Below, in pieces: positions 29,184-38,223 of a stretch of 64,000 nt of DNA. The DNA comes from Phytohabitans suffuscus (lineage in GTDB: Bacteria; Actinomycetota; Actinomycetes; Mycobacteriales; Micromonosporaceae), in assembly GCF_011764565.1 (NCBI RefSeq), contig NZ_AP022871.1, positions 1,984,001 to 2,048,000 of the forward strand, read 5' to 3'. The position numbers and the translations under genes were made by a program. Every line of letters starts with the position of its first letter. The first letter of the stretch is position 1. Below the pieces are notes generated by a model, which worked only from the letters and a program-made list of their open reading frames with translations, was not told where the DNA came from and did no database searches.

Positions 29184-29945
29184 CTACGCAACCGCCTTGA
29201 CGACCGCCCACATGTCCGAACCGAGCGCCAGCAGTAGCAGCGCCGCCACCGCTATCAGGCCGGTTGTGCGGTACGCGCCAACCGCCCAGCGCGGTAGCCA
29301 GCGGTGCAGGAGCAGGTCTACGACACGGCCGTTGTCCAAGCCGAACAACGGCATTGCGTTCACCAGCGCCAACGCGAACGAGACCCGGCCGAGAAACTCG
29401 ACGGCGCCGCCACCGCCCGGCTCAACGAACTGGTGCAGGCCGTTGAGCCCGGCACCGGTCTCGCCACGTGACCACGCCCCCGCCAGGGCGACGATCACCA
29501 AGGCAAGCGCAGGAACCCCGACGACAGGCAGCACATAGGCGGCGATGACCCGGCGGCCAACCCACGTACCAACACCGAGCACACTGGCAACGACCGCGTA
29601 CCACGGGCGTCCCACCAACATTGCAGCCACAGCGAACGCGGCAAAGCCCAGGATGGCGTTGGCGACGATGCCCGCGTTCAGGTACCACGCCCGATCTCGG
29701 AAGCGGAGTTCCTCAATCTGCTTGGCGTAGCCAGGATGCGGCGCGACATAGGCGACGAAGAGCCACGGCGAGATGGTGAACGTAAAGCCAGACCACTGGA
29801 TGCGGAGCACGGGCGGAAGCGGCAACCCGATACCGGCTTCGTGTACGGGTATGCCGAAGGTGCGCAGGGCAAGCGCGTGCGCGGCTTCGTGGACGGCGAC
29901 CGCGACCAGCACTGCGCTGGCCGCCACCACAATGGTTTGGATCAT
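29184..29945 (-). CDS. M50-type site-2 protease-like membrane protein
   Basis: The 253-residue protein has several membrane segments. HEAAHALALRTFG near residue 19 is the HExxH zinc motif of M50 metalloproteases; LVNAMPLFGLDNGRV near 190 is the second zinc-site motif, usually NxxPxxxxDG. These proteases cut membrane proteins within the bilayer, often anti-sigma factors. No anti-sigma gene is visible nearby. There are 45 bases to the upstream HTH gene on the same strand, so they are probably co-transcribed. Confidence 0.78.
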   Translation of the reverse strand: MIQTIVVAASAVLVAVAVHEAAHALALRTFGIPVHEAGIGLPLPPVLRIQWSGFTFTISPWLFVAYVAPHPGYAKQIEELRFRDRAWYLNAGIVANAILGFAAFAVAAMLVGRPWYAVVASVLGVGTWVGRRVIAAYVLPVVGVPALALVIVALAGAWSRGETGAGLNGLHQFVEPGGGGAVEFLGRVSFALALVNAMPLFGLDNGRVVDLLLHRWLPRWAVGAYRTTGLIAVAALLLLALGSDMWAVVKAVA

Positions 29946-29990
29946 TGAAGGCTACTTCCGCTTGAGGGGTTTGGGATTGCTGTGCGTGCT

Positions 29991-30596
29991 CTATGCCGCC
30001 GGCCGTGCGGATGCCGATGCACTCGACCGGGCGTGTTCGGCCCGCCCTGCCGGCAGCGACTGGACGACGCCCGCGGGCCTGGCGGCCAGGTACGGGGCGA
30101 GTAGGGCGCTGAGCGGCTCCCGATTGCGGATCTGCGGCGCCAGCCGCCGCGCCTGCAACAGCAGGTTGGCCACAACCAACTCCGGGTTTAGGGCGGGCAG
30201 CTCGTAGCCCATCCGCCGGCGTAACCAGTGGGCGACTTCGGCCCAGGAGTAGAACCTGGTGTCGCAACCAGGGTTGAGCGGCGGCGGGAACCCGCCCGGC
30301 CCCTGCCTGCCAATCGACCACAGCCGGACGATTTCCCGTGAGCGGCCGATACGTGCAGCGACGTCAGCCAGGGTGAGCCAATCACCGTCACAGACCCGGA
30401 CGGGCCGGAGGCTGGCCGCCTCCAGGTCTTCTATGGCACCAACCACCGCCTCGGCCAGGCTGGACGCTTCGCGGCGCACGATCACCTTGCGCTTGTCCGG
30501 CTTATCGCTGAGATCCGGCTGCACGCCCCACACCTTCTCGACTCGCCGCCGCTCGGGCGGGTGGGCAAGGACTAAAGAAAACTCGTACTGCGCCAT
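29991..30596 (-). CDS. HTH (helix-turn-helix) DNA-binding protein, element copy
   Basis: The 201-residue protein has a central domain, DWLTLADVAARIGRSREIVRLWSIGRQGPGGFPPPLNPG, of MerR/HTH-like type, preceded by a small N-terminal alpha/beta domain (MAQYEFSLVLAHPPERRR). A near twin (over 80% identical in the HTH block) lies outside the element at 57,943-58,446. The C-terminal tail (LLAPYLAARPAGVVQSLPAGRAEHARSS) is extended here. A regulatory role is likely; the target is unknown. ATG 30,596 was chosen. Confidence 0.7.
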   Translation of the reverse strand: MAQYEFSLVLAHPPERRRVEKVWGVQPDLSDKPDKRKVIVRREASSLAEAVVGAIEDLEAASLRPVRVCDGDWLTLADVAARIGRSREIVRLWSIGRQGPGGFPPPLNPGCDTRFYSWAEVAHWLRRRMGYELPALNPELVVANLLLQARRLAPQIRNREPLSALLAPYLAARPAGVVQSLPAGRAEHARSSASASARPAA

Positions 30597-30610
30597 GACG
30601 CTTCCTCCAC

Positions 30611-31480
30611 TTAGGCCAGTTCTTCAGCGAGGCTGGCGATGTGAGCAACCGACTCGGTTTGCCCCAGGGCGGACTCCTTGATGTGGTCGAACGCCTGCCC
30701 GTACACCATGGCCGCGTGCGCCTCGAGAGTGAGCCGCCCGCCGAGGTGCTCCACCTGGACGACGGGCGGATAGGGCCGCTCCATGTCACAGATGGTGAAG
30801 CTGCCGTACATGCCCTCGTGCCAGCCCGCCTGCCGCACCAGGCGTACCTCAACATGCGGACGCTCGACGACACGCACCAGGTGCTCCAACTGCGCCCGCA
30901 ACACCAGCCGGCCTCCGACCGGGTTACGCAGTACCGACTCCTCCATAAGCACCAGTAGCCGTTTCTCGGGCTTGTCGTCCAGAATGTGCTGCCGGTCAAG
31001 GCATTGCTGCACCAGGAAGTCCACTCTGGACGGATGTGCACCCTTGCCGCTGGTGGCCCGGATGACCGCCTCGGCGTAATCCTGCGTCCACAACAGGGGC
31101 GGGACGACCATGGCGGCGTACTCCCGCAGTTCCACCGCGCGCTGCTGCAACCACCAGTGATCCACAATGGTCAACCCCAGCGGCCCGAGGCTGCTGTCGC
31201 GCTCCCACTGGTCGACGCGCCAGGCGTCCTGGGCGAGCGTAGTTAGTTCCTGCCGTTCGCCCTCGTCGAAGACGCCGTAGACGTCCAGCAGCGCAATCAC
31301 GTGGTCACGGCGGAACGGCCACTCGGCCCGCTCGTAGCGCGCGAGCGTGGAGAACTCCACGCCCAGGTAGGCGGCAATGTACTTCAGCGTCAGGCCGCGC
31401 TCCTCGCGCAGTTCACGCATCCGCGCGCCCAACAACTGCGCCCGCATGGTCTGTACGAACTGCTCCCGCTTGGTTGGCAC
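30611..31480 (-). CDS. XRE-family regulator with DUF5753 ligand-binding domain (first)
   Basis: The 289-residue protein has an N-terminal HTH (RMRELREERGLTLKYIAAYLGVEFSTLARYERAEWP) and a DUF5753 domain with PPLLWTQDYAEAVIRATSG, RLVLRAQLEHLVRV and the C-terminal VYGQAFDHIKESAL. This class, often paired with DUF397 or DUF6879 proteins, controls development or antibiotic pathways in actinomycetes. GTG 31,480 was chosen for GAGGAG upstream. It ends 15 bases from the start of the next gene downstream (the 201-residue HTH) and is four bases from the other XRE gene, forming a regulator array. Confidence 0.8.
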   Translation of the reverse strand: MPTKREQFVQTMRAQLLGARMRELREERGLTLKYIAAYLGVEFSTLARYERAEWPFRRDHVIALLDVYGVFDEGERQELTTLAQDAWRVDQWERDSSLGPLGLTIVDHWWLQQRAVELREYAAMVVPPLLWTQDYAEAVIRATSGKGAHPSRVDFLVQQCLDRQHILDDKPEKRLLVLMEESVLRNPVGGRLVLRAQLEHLVRVVERPHVEVRLVRQAGWHEGMYGSFTICDMERPYPPVVQVEHLGGRLTLEAHAAMVYGQAFDHIKESALGQTESVAHIASLAEELA

Positions 31481-31484
31481 TTGG

Positions 31485-32351
31485 CTACTCCTCTCGGATA
31501 GTTGACCGCTCGGCGGCCCCGGCAATTAACTCGGCAGATGCCTCGGGATCGAGCGCCGCCTGGGACAACTGGTCGAACACATCGGCGTACAGCTCGGCGC
31601 ACTCCTCATGGATGAAGATGCCGTTCAGGCCGTGGACAACCGCGACGCGCGGCTGCGGCGGCACGGGCTCGTAAATGGTGAATGAGCCGTCCATGCCCGG
31701 CACGTAGGGCGCCGCGGTGGGCAGCACCTGGAGCGTGAGGTGCGGCAGGCGGGCAGCATCGGCCAGGTGCTGAAGCTGATCGCACACGACGGCCGACGAA
31801 CGACCAGGCGGCCGAAGGAGAGCAGCCTCCGCCACCACAACGCGCAAGCTGGTCAGCGGCGGCCCATACAGCGCCCGTTGCCGCTCAGTACAGGCCCACC
31901 CCCACCACGAAACAGCGGCGCCACCGGCCTGTTCGGCGACCGCCTCGGCATACGCCGGCAACTGGAGCAGGTCGGGCAGCAACGTGGCGCTAAAACACCG
32001 GATGTGGACGGCGCGCGCCTCCAACCACAGGCAATCCAGCATTTCCTTGCTCAGCGGCGGCGCGTCGGCCGAACCCTCCCAGCGGCGCAGGTGGCGGGCA
32101 ATGCGCGCCAAGTTCACCAGCCGGTACCGCGCATACTGGTCACGCACCAGGTACAGCTCCATGAGCGCCTCGACCTGACTCACCTCAAGCAAGTGCGTGC
32201 CCAACTCGGCGGCCTTAACCTCAGCCAGCCGCAAACCGGCCAGCTCCGCGACATGGCGCAGCGTAAATCCGTGATCTTCCCGCAGCGCCCGCAACTGCCG
32301 GCCAAGCCAGCGGGAACGAAGCGAGGGTTCAACGGTTCGCAGCGTGGACAC
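31485..32351 (-). CDS. XRE-family regulator with DUF5753 domain (second)
   Basis: The 288-residue protein has an HTH (ALREDHGFTLRHVAELAGLRLAEVKAAE) and DUF5753 (TLLPDLLQLPAYAEAVAEQAGG, SSAVVCDQLQHLADAARLPHLTLQVLP, GMDGSFTIYEP). It is only distantly related to its neighbour. ATG 32,351. Its upstream region contains the three GTGCAATC-type sites (32,515-32,750) that could be operators for one of the three regulators. Confidence 0.8.
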   Translation of the reverse strand: MSTLRTVEPSLRSRWLGRQLRALREDHGFTLRHVAELAGLRLAEVKAAELGTHLLEVSQVEALMELYLVRDQYARYRLVNLARIARHLRRWEGSADAPPLSKEMLDCLWLEARAVHIRCFSATLLPDLLQLPAYAEAVAEQAGGAAVSWWGWACTERQRALYGPPLTSLRVVVAEAALLRPPGRSSAVVCDQLQHLADAARLPHLTLQVLPTAAPYVPGMDGSFTIYEPVPPQPRVAVVHGLNGIFIHEECAELYADVFDQLSQAALDPEASAELIAGAAERSTIREE

Positions 32352-32777
32352 AGCTCTCCTTTACCGGTAAGCGCCCAGCCGGACGGAGGCATGTGTCACG
32401 CCCGGCCAGGGCCTTTCCAATGCGCCAGAGATCGGGCCATCGCTGTTGGGGGACAGCGGACACGCGCTCTGGCCGCTCCACCATCGGGGACGGCGCATGC
32501 CCACCGGAACGAAGTTGCATCAGATTGCACAGGCGGGCCTGCCGCGAACGCCGGGTGCTAAACGTAGATTTGGCAGGAACGCCGGTACGTTGGAGCACGT
32601 CAACGTGAGCGGCCCAGCCCGTTGGCCGCCGCCTGCCAGCGAACACCGCTACCTTCAGGCCGGGTGAGGGTCGTGCAATCTCCTGCAACACCCCTTGACC
32701 AAACCGGATGCCCGCCAAAGACTGGTTGCTGTTCGTGCAATCCCCTGCAAACCCGCAGCGTGAGGAAGGTGCCCGCC
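32352..32777. promoter_or_regulatory. Regulatory spacer between divergent XRE operons, with GTGCAATC repeats
   Basis: Three related 16-bp sites: TTGCATCAGATTGCAC at 32,515-32,530 (inverted), GTGCAATCTCCTGCAA at 32,673-32,688 and GTGCAATCCCCTGCAA at 32,735-32,750. The last ends 27 bases before the start of the 32,778 gene. No gene was seen in the spacer. Confidence 0.55.
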
Positions 32778-32993
32778 ATGCGCATCCAGAAGATTGCCCA
32801 AGACCCCGAGTCGCGGCCGAACGGCTCACCGACGCTGTACCGCACCGACCGCGGGTCGTGGCTGGTGCAGGGCTGGAACGTCACCGACCCCGCCGTGCTG
32901 GCCGAGATGGGCATCCCCGAGGGCGAGTCGGCCGTCGAGATTCCCGACCGTATGATCCCCTTCTTCTTCGAGGGCCAGGACACGGGGCGATAG
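32778..32993 (+). CDS. Small DUF397-like partner protein
   Basis: The 71-residue protein, MRIQKIAQDPESRPNGSPTLYRT, goes on DRGSWLVQGWNVTDPAVLAEMGIPEGESAVEIPDRMIPFFF, a short acidic protein of the type encoded beside DUF6879/XRE pairs. Identity to a named family is unsure. AGGAAGG lies ten bases upstream of ATG. The stop TAG is followed at once by the next gene (32,994). Confidence 0.6.
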   Translation: MRIQKIAQDPESRPNGSPTLYRTDRGSWLVQGWNVTDPAVLAEMGIPEGESAVEIPDRMIPFFFEGQDTGR

Positions 32994-33515
32994 ATGGCCG
33001 TCCTAAGCCGTGCGGAGTTCGACGCCATCTTCGAGACGTTCGAACGCGAGGTGCTCCACCTCGAACTGCGCGATACCTACGGCACCGAAGCGGAGATCCC
33101 GCAACTGGCCAAGTGGAAGGCCGGCGAGCCTGACGACTTCGAGTGGCTACAGGGATGGTGCGACACTCTGCGGCGCGGCACCGAGGCCGGCAAGACATTC
33201 CGTCGCGCCCTGGTGGTATCCGAGCCGCTCAGCGAGTACCAGCGGTGGGCCTATTCCACAACGCAACCGCTTGTGGACGCCGGCGAAGACATCCGGTGGG
33301 TTTCGCGCCGGCGGGTGTCGTCCATCCCGCTGCCTGGCAACGACGCCTACCTCGTCGACGGCGGGCTCGTGGTGTGGATGCACTACTCCGGCGACGGCGC
33401 GTCAACTGGCATTGAAACGTCCACCGAGCCGGCGGACATCGAGTTGTGCCGCTCGGCGTTCGCGGCCGTCTGGCGCTTGGGCATCCCGCACCGCGACTAC
33501 CAGCCGCCTGCGTAA
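32994..33515 (+). CDS. DUF6879 family protein
   Basis: The 173-residue protein has the hallmark EREVLHLELRDTYGTEAEIPQLAKWKAGEPDDFEWLQGWCDTLRR and later EPLSEYQRWAYSTTQPLVDAGEDIRWVSRR, FPGNDAYL-like PLPGNDAYLVDGG. DUF6879 proteins occur next to DUF5753 regulators in actinomycetes, perhaps as their effector partner; some pairs act like toxin-antitoxin modules. It lies directly after the small partner gene and 8 bases before the XRE gene, so the three form one unit. Confidence 0.8.
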   Translation: MAVLSRAEFDAIFETFEREVLHLELRDTYGTEAEIPQLAKWKAGEPDDFEWLQGWCDTLRRGTEAGKTFRRALVVSEPLSEYQRWAYSTTQPLVDAGEDIRWVSRRRVSSIPLPGNDAYLVDGGLVVWMHYSGDGASTGIETSTEPADIELCRSAFAAVWRLGIPHRDYQPPA

Positions 33516-33523
33516 GCAACTGC

Positions 33524-34405
33524 ATGTCGAGCCAGGTACACCAGGCCAAACAAGCCTTCGGGGCACGCCTGCGTGAGATTCGCAAGGATGCGAGCCTCAC
33601 GGGGCGTGCCCTGGCGGCTGCCACCGGCCTGCACGTCAGCAAGGTCTCCCGTATCGAGCACGCCGGCCAGAATCCATCTGAGGAGGACATCCGGCGCTGG
33701 TGCCAGGCGTGCAAGGCCGACGACCAAATCCCCGAGCTGATCGCCACCTTGCGCGGCATCGAGGGGATGTGGCTGGAGTGGAAGCGGCAACTCCGGGGCG
33801 GGCTGAAGCGAATGCAGGAAACATTCGACCGGCACCACGAGCGGGCAAGTGTCGTGCGTTCTTACGAGTCCATTGTGGTGCCGGGCATCCTGCAAACTGC
33901 CGCGTACTGCGAGGCGGTACTGCGGATTGCGGCCGACTTCTACGGCACGGACGGCGACATCGCCGCGGCTGTCGAGGCGCGCATGAACCGGCAACGCTTC
34001 CTCTACCAGAGCGACCGGCGGTTCCTCTTCGTCGTTGAGGCGTGGGCGCTACGAACCATCTTCGGCGGGGTCGACGTCATGCTCGGCCAGCTCGACCGGC
34101 TGCTGGCGGTTGCCACGTTGCCGCGCGTCTCGTTCGGGGTGATTCCGCCTGGGCGGATTCGCCAGATGTGGCCGGGTGAGGGCTTCTTCCTCTTTGATGA
34201 CGACCTGGCGGTTATCGAGACGACGAGCGCGGAAATCAAGGTGACGCAACCGCAAGAGATCCGGCTGTTTGCCGATGCGTTTCGGCGGTTGCAGGGCGAG
34301 GCGGTGTTTGGGGCTGAGGCGCGGGGGTTGATTACGGGGACGATGGACGATCTCGCTGTATCAGAAGTCCTCAATGGGACTGCCGATTCTCCCAACTCAC
34401 CCTGA
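33524..34405 (+). CDS. XRE-family regulator with DUF5753 domain (third)
   Basis: The 293-residue protein has an HTH (LREIRKDASLTGRALAAATGLHVSKVSRIEHAGQNPSEEDI) and DUF5753 (IVVPGILQTAAYCEAVLRIAADFYG, RLLAVATLPRVSFGVIPPGRI). It is the partner of the upstream DUF6879 gene. ATG 33,524 was chosen; an in-frame ATG at 33,446 overlaps the DUF6879 end. Its stop overlaps the convergent NACHT gene end by 9 bases. Confidence 0.82.
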   Translation: MSSQVHQAKQAFGARLREIRKDASLTGRALAAATGLHVSKVSRIEHAGQNPSEEDIRRWCQACKADDQIPELIATLRGIEGMWLEWKRQLRGGLKRMQETFDRHHERASVVRSYESIVVPGILQTAAYCEAVLRIAADFYGTDGDIAAAVEARMNRQRFLYQSDRRFLFVVEAWALRTIFGGVDVMLGQLDRLLAVATLPRVSFGVIPPGRIRQMWPGEGFFLFDDDLAVIETTSAEIKVTQPQEIRLFADAFRRLQGEAVFGAEARGLITGTMDDLAVSEVLNGTADSPNSP

Positions 34406-37366
34406 GGTCTGCTCGTGGAGGGGCGGCGACTCAATCGCCAGGAGCGGCGTTTCGTCCGGTGGGGTGCCGTTGAGCCGCTGCCGGACAGCGTTTAGGTTGT
34501 GTCGTGCGCGTTCCATTATCCAGTGGTCGTCGGAGTAGATTCCACCTGCGAACTCCAAAAGCTCGCTATAGGTCGTTTCGGCCTCTTCCAGTCGTCCGGC
34601 ACCGACGAGAATCCACCCCAACCAATCCCAGGCGGGCACCAGAAAACTGAGCTTTCTCAAGGTCAGGTCTGGGAAGCGACGAGGAACGCCGACCACCGCA
34701 CGGGCCGTGGCAATAGTTTCACGAAGCTCTATTACTGCCGCTTCCTCCCCCTGAGTATCGAGCAACGCAAGCGAGAGTTGAAATCTCGTCCATAGCGTAT
34801 TCGCATGTTGACTGCCAAGAGTTTGCTGCTCCCGTTCGAGTACGGAACGAAATTCGGACTCCGCCGCCCGGGAACGCCCCCAAGCTGCTAGAGCTGTGGC
34901 GAGCTGGTATCGAGCTTCCAACATACCGCCACTATTCCGCGTCTGCGGTGACTGGTTTTCCAACCATCTCTCGGCGAGGTGGATCTGTAGCACCGCGTGC
35001 CGGAATTGGTAGACGTTTCCCATCCTCCGCACCACGCCGCGTTCGTGGGCGTCTTCAAGGAACGCCAGGGTGCGCAACGGAAGCTGCCGACGAACAATAA
35101 GCCATAGCCGGGAATACCGGCCGCCGTCCCAGGCTGTCCAAGCCGTACAGGCGACAAGAAATGTGGCGAAAAGTGGGCCAATCGCAGCACCCACGACAAG
35201 GTCTGCATCGGCCCACGTTACACCATTCTCGCCAATCCAAAGCCCCAACAGTACCAGCCCGACAATCCAAATCGACACAAGCAGGGCGGCCGCAGCAGCT
35301 AACGGACGAGAGAACCGGACAGGAGCAGCATCAGCGTGTAGCGGGGGCCGCGCGTGTACGACCAGATCCAGAATTGAGGAGCCGACAAAGGAAAGGAAAG
35401 TGACAATCGCTCCCGAGGCAAAGGCCAACCCTACGGCGGGAAGACCCCCATAGCCGTAGGAGAGCCGCAGGTAGATCCATAAAGAAAGGGCGGTCGCAGC
35501 CCCGAAAGTAGCGGCGCCCTTACCCGCCGATGAGAGTATGTTTCGCACACTAGTCGTCCGCCGATTAGGGCCAAACAACCGCTGAAGCCTCGCCGTACCA
35601 GTTTTCGGGTTCGGACGGCCAAGAAAGCCATACGAAAGCGCGTCAAGCACTTTCGTAAGCGGGTTCACAAAGGCCCAAAACCAAAGCGTATAGGTTCTCT
35701 GCCGGTATAAGTGCGTAGCGATACACCCGAGCCACACGCGGGCATCCTCAGCGGAGCAGACGAAGTGCTTCCGTTTACTGCGGTTGTCGTCTTGTGGTGG
35801 GTGGTCGTAGGCAGCGGTAACAAAGCCGTCCAACAGGTGATTCTCAATGCTCGCCATGTCGCGGAACTTCTCACCATCCAGCAGCTCACCCGGCTGGGCT
35901 TGGCCGTGGCCGTAGGTGGTACGGGCGAGCGAGACCATAAGCGGCGTTGCGAAGACCGCCCGCAGCCGCTCGACTTCAGGGGCGTCCGTGTCGGTTCGGA
36001 GCCGGTCTACTACGGCAGCCCATTCCTCGCCGTGGGTGGCGAGCCGTAGGTATTCGGCCACGTCGTCCAAGCGAAGGTCTTCGAGCTGCACGACGGCGGC
36101 ACGGGACAGCGGCGCGTGGGCCTTGACGGCAGCGGCGTACTCGGGTTCTCTGCTGGTCAGGATGAGGGGATCGGTGTTGTCGAGCGCGATTTTGAGCGCC
36201 CGGAAGGCCGGCGCGCGATCTTCATGGGCAAGCTCGTCAAAGCCGTCCAGCACCGGCAGGATACGGCCGGAGCGCACCAGCTCGGCGGCGCAGGTCGCGG
36301 CTTGGCCGTGCTGGAAGGCTTGGGCATAGTCGGCAAGAAGCCGGGTGGTCAACCACTCACGGAACGGTTGCCGGTCAGGGCTCCATGACGACAGGCGCAG
36401 GAGCACGGGCACGCGGGCCGTGTCGGGCGACTCCGCAAGAAGGGCAAGCGCCAGTTCGGCGGCAAGCGTGGTCTTTCCGGTACCTGCACCGCCGAGGATG
36501 ACCAAGCGGCCGGACGGCACGGCACGGTAGGCGTCGGCAAGCGAACCAACGTCCAGCGGCAAGGGCTCAGCCTGCCCGGCCGTACCGCGGATGTTCTCCC
36601 AGTGGTCGGCAAGGTCGGCCGGGGCGGCAGTCCAGTGGATGGGGATGGGGTACGGGTCGTGGACACCGCGGAGGCGTCGCTCGGCGCGCAGTTGGCGCTC
36701 AACTTCGGCCGCGAGGTTGGCGGCGGTGCGATCCAACCTTTGATTTGGTTCGGGTTTGCGAGGGCGAGGATACGGCTGAGGGGCGGGGTCTGTCGGCGTT
36801 TTGCTGGTTTCACCAGGAAAACGCTCTGCGGACTCCCCCTGCTTTCGCCGCTCCAACTCTGCAAGCACGAAGTCGCGCGGCGGCAACGCCTCCTTGCCGC
36901 GCTGGAGGATGGCGACGAACTGAGGGATGAGCCTATCCATGTCCCGCTGCGTCGTACTCACTGAACGTCCGCCATGGCTGGCGAACCAATTACGCCTTCT
37001 GGTCAGATCAAAATCGGCGATCTCCGGTATCGAGATGTTGAATGTCACGCGCACCGTCTGGCGATAGCGCTCAAGCGTTCCGCCCATTTCCGCATCACTG
37101 GTACGTCGTATTAACTTCAGTCGCGCTATAAGCCATTCGAGGTGCCACTCGACCATCTCGAAGACGGGATCGGCGCCTCGGATGTCCCAGAGATCACAGA
37201 GAACACCGAGCTGCACATAGAGATCAGGACGGCGCATGCCTAACTCATCCCGCAGCTCCCGCAACTTGTCCTCGATCTCCGTTCGCCGTTGCTGCCCCAA
37301 GAAAACGCCACCCCTATCATTGGCACGCCCCACCCAATTGGAGCAGCAAATATTGTAAAAACGCAC
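34397..37366 (-). CDS. NACHT-domain NTPase with membrane segment and TPR-like C-terminus
   Basis: The 989-residue STAND-type NTPase has an N-terminal helical domain of about 200 residues with no family I know (EDKLRELRDELGMRRPDLY), a Pro-rich linker, and a NACHT core with Walker A GGAGTGKTTLAAELAL (near 292), Walker B PVLDGFDELAHED (near 370) and a sensor region LILTSREPEY. Four membrane segments lie at about 620-745 (FGAATALSLWIYLRL, LAFASGAIVTFLSFVG, LLVSIWIVGLVLLGLW). TPR-like helices follow from about 790 (LATALAAWGRSRAAESEFRSVLERE). Related bacterial NACHT proteins sense phage and kill the cell. The start is uncertain: GTG 37,366 would be leaderless. The membrane block suggests a pore-type effector. 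Confidence 0.82.
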   Translation of the reverse strand: MRFYNICCSNWVGRANDRGGVFLGQQRRTEIEDKLRELRDELGMRRPDLYVQLGVLCDLWDIRGADPVFEMVEWHLEWLIARLKLIRRTSDAEMGGTLERYRQTVRVTFNISIPEIADFDLTRRRNWFASHGGRSVSTTQRDMDRLIPQFVAILQRGKEALPPRDFVLAELERRKQGESAERFPGETSKTPTDPAPQPYPRPRKPEPNQRLDRTAANLAAEVERQLRAERRLRGVHDPYPIPIHWTAAPADLADHWENIRGTAGQAEPLPLDVGSLADAYRAVPSGRLVILGGAGTGKTTLAAELALALLAESPDTARVPVLLRLSSWSPDRQPFREWLTTRLLADYAQAFQHGQAATCAAELVRSGRILPVLDGFDELAHEDRAPAFRALKIALDNTDPLILTSREPEYAAAVKAHAPLSRAAVVQLEDLRLDDVAEYLRLATHGEEWAAVVDRLRTDTDAPEVERLRAVFATPLMVSLARTTYGHGQAQPGELLDGEKFRDMASIENHLLDGFVTAAYDHPPQDDNRSKRKHFVCSAEDARVWLGCIATHLYRQRTYTLWFWAFVNPLTKVLDALSYGFLGRPNPKTGTARLQRLFGPNRRTTSVRNILSSAGKGAATFGAATALSLWIYLRLSYGYGGLPAVGLAFASGAIVTFLSFVGSSILDLVVHARPPLHADAAPVRFSRPLAAAAALLVSIWIVGLVLLGLWIGENGVTWADADLVVGAAIGPLFATFLVACTAWTAWDGGRYSRLWLIVRRQLPLRTLAFLEDAHERGVVRRMGNVYQFRHAVLQIHLAERWLENQSPQTRNSGGMLEARYQLATALAAWGRSRAAESEFRSVLEREQQTLGSQHANTLWTRFQLSLALLDTQGEEAAVIELRETIATARAVVGVPRRFPDLTLRKLSFLVPAWDWLGWILVGAGRLEEAETTYSELLEFAGGIYSDDHWIMERARHNLNAVRQRLNGTPPDETPLLAIESPPLHEQTSG

Positions 37367-37381
37367 GGAATATGCTACAGT
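37353..37381. promoter_or_regulatory. Overlapping divergent promoters for the NACHT gene and its partner
   Basis: On the plus strand TTGTAA (37,353) and TACAGT (37,376) are 17 bases apart. On the minus strand TTGCTC (37,396-37,401) and TAGCAT (37,373-37,378) are also 17 apart. Both genes begin within 5-6 bases of the expected start points, so near-leaderless mRNAs are likely. Confidence 0.45.
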
Positions 37382-37392
37382 ATGTCTGTTTT

Positions 37393-38046
37393 ATGAGCAA
37401 TTTAGAACCATCGACCAACCACTCAAGGATAGATGTACCCGGGTTCCCAGGTATAGACCTGGCCGTACTCACAGCCGACGAAGTTGTGGCCGCCTTTGAT
37501 GTCGTTGGCGAGGTGGCAGACGAGCGCGGGAGCATGGCAAACAATCCACCAGAGGTCGAGCAACAGATCGCGCTCAACCGCGCGATGGAGCGCACGCTAG
37601 AGCGCCTCCCCGAGCATGACGCTAATTTTGGCCGCGAGGTCTACACCGCACTTGCCGAAAGCGCCGATCACATAAACAGGGGCTTAGCGGGCTCTTGGGT
37701 GGGAAACCTCACCCGCGTTGACCACGATTACGGCGTCATGCTGTGGGATCGGCTCGTTCGCGACGAGAAATCGAGCGTCCGTTACGAGGCGTATGCAGGC
37801 GGCCTTAGGGCAGGCGTGGCCGCTATCGCGGACATGTCGCGCGAAGTCGCGGAGGAGAAATTAAGCGCCATTGGCCTGACTCTCCTTGACGGTATCGACC
37901 TATTCAGGGCGTTCGAGTACGCCCGCCAAGGGCACAATCTGCACGCCCTCGGCGACCGGGCTCGTCGCGAGCAGCACGCGCCCGAGGTGGGCCGCGCGGC
38001 CCTGCGCAAGCTGTTGGTCAACCTGACCAGTCTCGAAGACAGCTAG
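37393..38046 (+). CDS. Unknown protein divergent from the NACHT gene
   Basis: The 217-residue soluble, helical protein, MSNLEPSTNHSRIDVPGFPG, goes on through LTADEVVAAFDVVGEVADERG, ALAESADHINRGLAGSWVGNLTRVDHDYG and ALGDRARREQHAPEVGRAALRKLL. No domain was recognised. It is head-to-head with the NACHT NTPase, sharing a 26-base spacer with overlapping promoters. That tight link suggests a functional pair, for instance a regulator or immunity factor. AT-rich 5' region. ATG 37,393 was chosen. Confidence 0.6.
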   Translation: MSNLEPSTNHSRIDVPGFPGIDLAVLTADEVVAAFDVVGEVADERGSMANNPPEVEQQIALNRAMERTLERLPEHDANFGREVYTALAESADHINRGLAGSWVGNLTRVDHDYGVMLWDRLVRDEKSSVRYEAYAGGLRAGVAAIADMSREVAEEKLSAIGLTLLDGIDLFRAFEYARQGHNLHALGDRARREQHAPEVGRAALRKLLVNLTSLEDS

Positions 38047-38223
38047 CCCGTATCTGCCGCGTTGCCGCAGGTCGGAGCCATTGCGCCAGTTGCCTTCGAG
38101 CTAATTCATTGGTCATCTTGACCAATCCAAGCGCCATTGCGCGGCTGGCTGGTTGCATTCCTCCAGACATCGACGCCCGCTTCCTAGACGCGGGCTTACG
38201 AATCACCAAGGGAGGAACCCAAC

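Noticed and set aside
36000..37306. Alternative NACHT start at TTG about 37,300
   Set aside because: Not excluded, but the 37,366 GTG lies at the expected start point of the minus-strand promoter, so I kept the longer form with a note.
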